A stretch of DNA of 64,000 nt from Atherinomorus stipes (taxonomy: Eukaryota; Chordata; Actinopteri; Atheriniformes; Atherinidae). Location: contig JALJCO010001057.1 in assembly GCA_023101725.1 (NCBI GenBank), positions 124,001 through 188,000 of the forward strand, in the 5' to 3' direction. The notes below the pieces were generated by a model, which had not been told where the DNA came from, did no database searches, and was given only the letters and a program-made list of their open reading frames with translations. This document shows positions 60,979-64,000 of the stretch, piece after piece (the stretch's first letter is position 1; every line of letters starts with the position of its first letter). A program made the translations under genes and the position numbers.

Positions 60979-62713
60979 TATTAAATAATCAGGTGACCCC
61001 TTTGTAGTCAGTCGAGTTGCAGTTGGGTCATTATAAAAACAATAAAGCAAAAAAAATTGGACAATACTGTGATATAATGATATGTGTAAATATCATATCT
61101 CTCTCATGTACTGTAAATATCATATGGCGATATCATATCAGTATATTGCACAGCCCTAGTCCAGAGCCTGTTGGATAAAGGTGCAGCGGTGAAGGAAGCA
61201 GCAGAGGTGGCAGCAAGCATGAGGCAAAGAGAAAAGGAGGAAGTGTGCAGATTTAACGGACTGCCTTGGATGAATGTTTGATATGCAGGATGAAACTTTT
61301 GAGGCAGATCACATGGGAAGCAGCACAGCAGCTCATGCAGTCTAGCTCAGAGGCGTCGCTTTACTTATGGCACGGTTCAGTCTTACCGCAAAGATCTCAG
61401 GCATCCCATAGATGTCTTTGTTCACAGAGCGCAGGCATGCATACGGTGCTGGACGGGAGGCAGAGCCCTCAGCGGTAGGGTTTACTCCTGTGGAACCAGT
61501 TCCCAGTCTGGCTGTGAAGCGCTAATCCCTTAAAGACCAGGCTTAAAACTTATCTTTATGGAAGAGCTCATGGTGAACTCACTGAACCTTTTATATCTTG
61601 GTTTTGGTGTGATTTTTCATCTTTGTATATCTTTAACTCTTTTGCCTTCTCACTTTTATCTTCAGTCTTGTAAATACACTTTTCTTATTCATGTATAGAT
61701 TTCTATTATGGTTTGACAAAATTCTCCAAATGGTGTTTAAGCTCAAAGTGATATCACAATGTTTAATTCTGCAATCACATTTTTATTAAATTTATCAAGA
61801 AAAAAAACAATGCAATGTAATAATTCCCCACTAGAGATTTATTATTTTTAATTTCATTTAATTTGTGAAGAAAAACTAAAATGGTCAATTTTGCAAGAAA
61901 TTGATATTAACAGTTTGTTTCTGATCAATTCATTAAAAGTGTTTTCATTCTTCTTCCACAATGAATCTATATCAGGACATAGTCCATCATGTCATAAGCA
62001 GTTTATACATTTCATGAAGCATAACATGAAGCAAAACAGAAGCAGAGTGAGATACTTACCTCAATTTTAGTGAAAGTCACAACATTTTAGCACATTAGCC
62101 CAGTCACACAGCTGTTTATTCCTAAAGCTATCAATTAATATTTAATACTCAGTTTACACTAAAACATTTTAAACTAAAATATCATCAGAAAGCATGCGGT
62201 TTGATGGGAGACAATCTCTTGGTTGGCAGTTGTGCATTTATCCATCATCAGTCCACAACAACCTCCATATGAAGACCACAGTTTGATCTTAAAATAGCTT
62301 CAATTCTGATTTGAAAGACCATAAAACTGCTTCTTCACAGTCAGTTTCATTCTATAATACACAGAACAAAAGTGGAGAAGTTTGTGTTTCATGACACGAT
62401 TCAATAAAATGAAGTTGGTGACAGTTTTACGACCGTCTGTGAGCGCTGTACTGGAGTAAAAGTAATTGGACATATTGCCTAAATTCACCAGAAGTACACT
62501 GTTAAAGGCTTTCCCCCACAATTTTATGAATCATGCTTGATTTCTATAAACTTGCGAATTTCTCTTAACATCAGTTTTATGAAAACACCTTTTGACCTAC
62601 ATTTGTCTGAACTGTTTGATGACAGCAACCTTTTTCTGTAAGTAAATGTTATATGTTGTATTAACGACAAAAGCCACGTTTGGAGGATGCAAAGTAGTCA
62701 CTTTGAAAGTAGC
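60979..62713. other. Upstream intergenic sequence
   Basis: About 61060-61160 carries more ATATCATAT-like repeat debris (ending CACAGCCCTAG). 61160-62700 has no recognised gene or element. Confidence 0.5.
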
Positions 62714-63209
62714 TTAAAGGGGAAGTTTTTGTTGTGTTTTTTTTCTAACCTGGACCTATTTTCTAGCATGAAATACATTCATTTACTCACCCAGACAGTT
62801 TTGGTGTATTTTGAATTACTTCAGGAGATATGTAGATCCACTCAAGATCAGCGTATGTCCAATATAATGTAAGTGATGCGCGCAGCCTCTAAACAAGACA
62901 TTATCTGCCATAAACTCCTTCATTTCACCAATGTTTTGTTGGGAAACATTAGTCGGACCCCACGGTGAGCTCGAAGCAGCTTTGAGTTGCTTATTTGTGG
63001 TGATCCCTCCTTATTTACAGACATTAACTTGCTATGGTGTTGCATAACAGTGACGTTATCAAAGCCGCAGCAGTGAAAATGTCTGTAAAAAAGGAGGGAT
63101 CACCACAAAAAAGCCACTTCAAGCCGCTGTCTGGGCGAGTGAATGAACATACTGTATTTCATGCAAGAAAATAGGTCCATGTTGAAAAAAAAATTAAATT
63201 CCCCTTTAA
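62714..63209. mobile_element. TTAA-flanked foldback, diverged member of the 14480 family
   Basis: TTAA (62714-62717) then AGGGGAAG; right end TTCCCCT then TTAA (63206-63209). Arms: CTAACCTGGACCTATTTTCT with ATGAAATACA against TGTATTTCATGCAAGAAAAT with AGGTCCATGTTG; TGATCCCTCCTTATTTACAG against CTGTAAAAAAGGAGGGATCA. The layout matches that of 14480-15142. Confidence 0.75.
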
Positions 63210-64000
63210 TGCCAAATAATATGTTTTATAAAGATTGTCTGCTTCATCATTTACAATGAAAATACCTCTTTTTCAAAAGAAAGTTCTTTGTTTCTTATTA
63301 CATTTGCATTCTTATCACAGCATTCATTCATTATTTGGACACTGGGTTTTCATAACGTCACACTGTAAATTGCATTTTGGCATTTTTTTTTCACCCAGTG
63401 TATTATTTTATGTCCAATTAACAAGTTTACGGTATGTTGTTGTTAGAAAATAAATACTTTCCAAGGGGGTTCTTGTGTTCATAAAGCTCCCCTTGGCAAA
63501 GCAAATCTGTTCATCACAATAAAGCAACCAGATCATCATTCTGCTTGCTACGACGCTGGACAGAACAAGAAAAAAAGAAAAAGAATACTTAATTACACAC
63601 ATCTTAAACACACAAAAACCATTCAATTCAACTCAAAATTTCAAGGCAGCCTTTAACTAATTTTTTGAGGTTAAACATTTTACAGTGCACATTTCAGAGT
63701 TTAACATCTAAAGAACATTAAGGGAAAAGCATATCTGAGCTATAATAAACTTGGAAATTGCCACAGGAAAGAGAAAAAAAGAGATAAATACATGTCCACA
63801 TGCTTCGTGCACGTGTGCATATCTGAGATGGGATTCCCCGACTTTCACTTTGAAGTCCTGGGGGATTATAACATGAAAGGGAGATGTCATCAGTTGTCAG
63901 CCAGGTGCCGCGAGTCAGTCAACATTTCCTTTCCCATCAGCACCTGCAATTCCTGTCTTTGATGACGTCTACATGGTCTGTGCCAGTAAAGGTGCTAACT
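63210..64000. other. Upstream intergenic sequence to window edge
   Basis: No recognised feature. No exon of a neighbouring gene could be identified before the edge. Confidence 0.5.

Overview
The window is vertebrate nuclear DNA, almost certainly from a ray-finned (teleost) fish. It has one multi-exon gene with canonical splice sites. Its long non-coding stretches are filled with Tc1/mariner copies, TA- and TTAA-flanked inverted-repeat MITEs, a tRNA-like SINE, an L2-like LINE fragment and long (TA)n, (CA)n and (ATC)n arrays. There is no bacterial-style gene density, and most long open frames are repeat-derived or chance frames.

The gene is the 5' half of adamts18 (a disintegrin-like metalloprotease with thrombospondin motifs), on the minus strand. 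I could place 11 coding exons between 37036 (start codon) and 573. They join in frame to 576 codons and then run off the left edge. They encode the signal peptide, the prodomain with a cysteine-switch candidate and a furin-type site (RTKR), the whole reprolysin zinc-protease domain (HESGHNFGMIHD, Met-turn NIMSP), the disintegrin-like module and the start of the region before the first thrombospondin repeat. The rest (TSP1, Cys-rich, spacer, C-terminal TSP repeats and PLAC) must lie outside the window. Intron 3 is about 23.3 kb; introns 6 and 9 are only 110 and 91 bp. Intron 1 appears to use a GC donor.

From about 37.05 to 37.48 kb is the putative 5' UTR and promoter: GC-rich, with a CCAAT box and a short upstream ORF overlapping the start codon. 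From there to 64 kb I find no convincing gene. This upstream region holds a 0.9-kb TTAA-type foldback element (38.1-39.0), a 1.7-kb TIR element (39.6-41.4), a 0.73-kb ATC satellite followed by an 18-G tract (42.7-43.4), a deleted Tc1 copy (44.4-45.2), a frameshifted LINE RT tail (54.4-55.5), an inverted-repeat element whose interior has expanded into about sixteen 45-bp palindromic units (56.6-57.6), and further foldbacks (59.3-60.0, 62.7-63.2).

I did not find a clearly new biological system. The most interesting signals are: a TTAA-flanked foldback family with several members; TA microsatellites that begin exactly where TA-target elements end; a foldback that carries an extra coding-like segment in one arm; a MITE pair with the same interior but different termini; and the GC-AG intron with an overlapping uORF at the adamts18 start.
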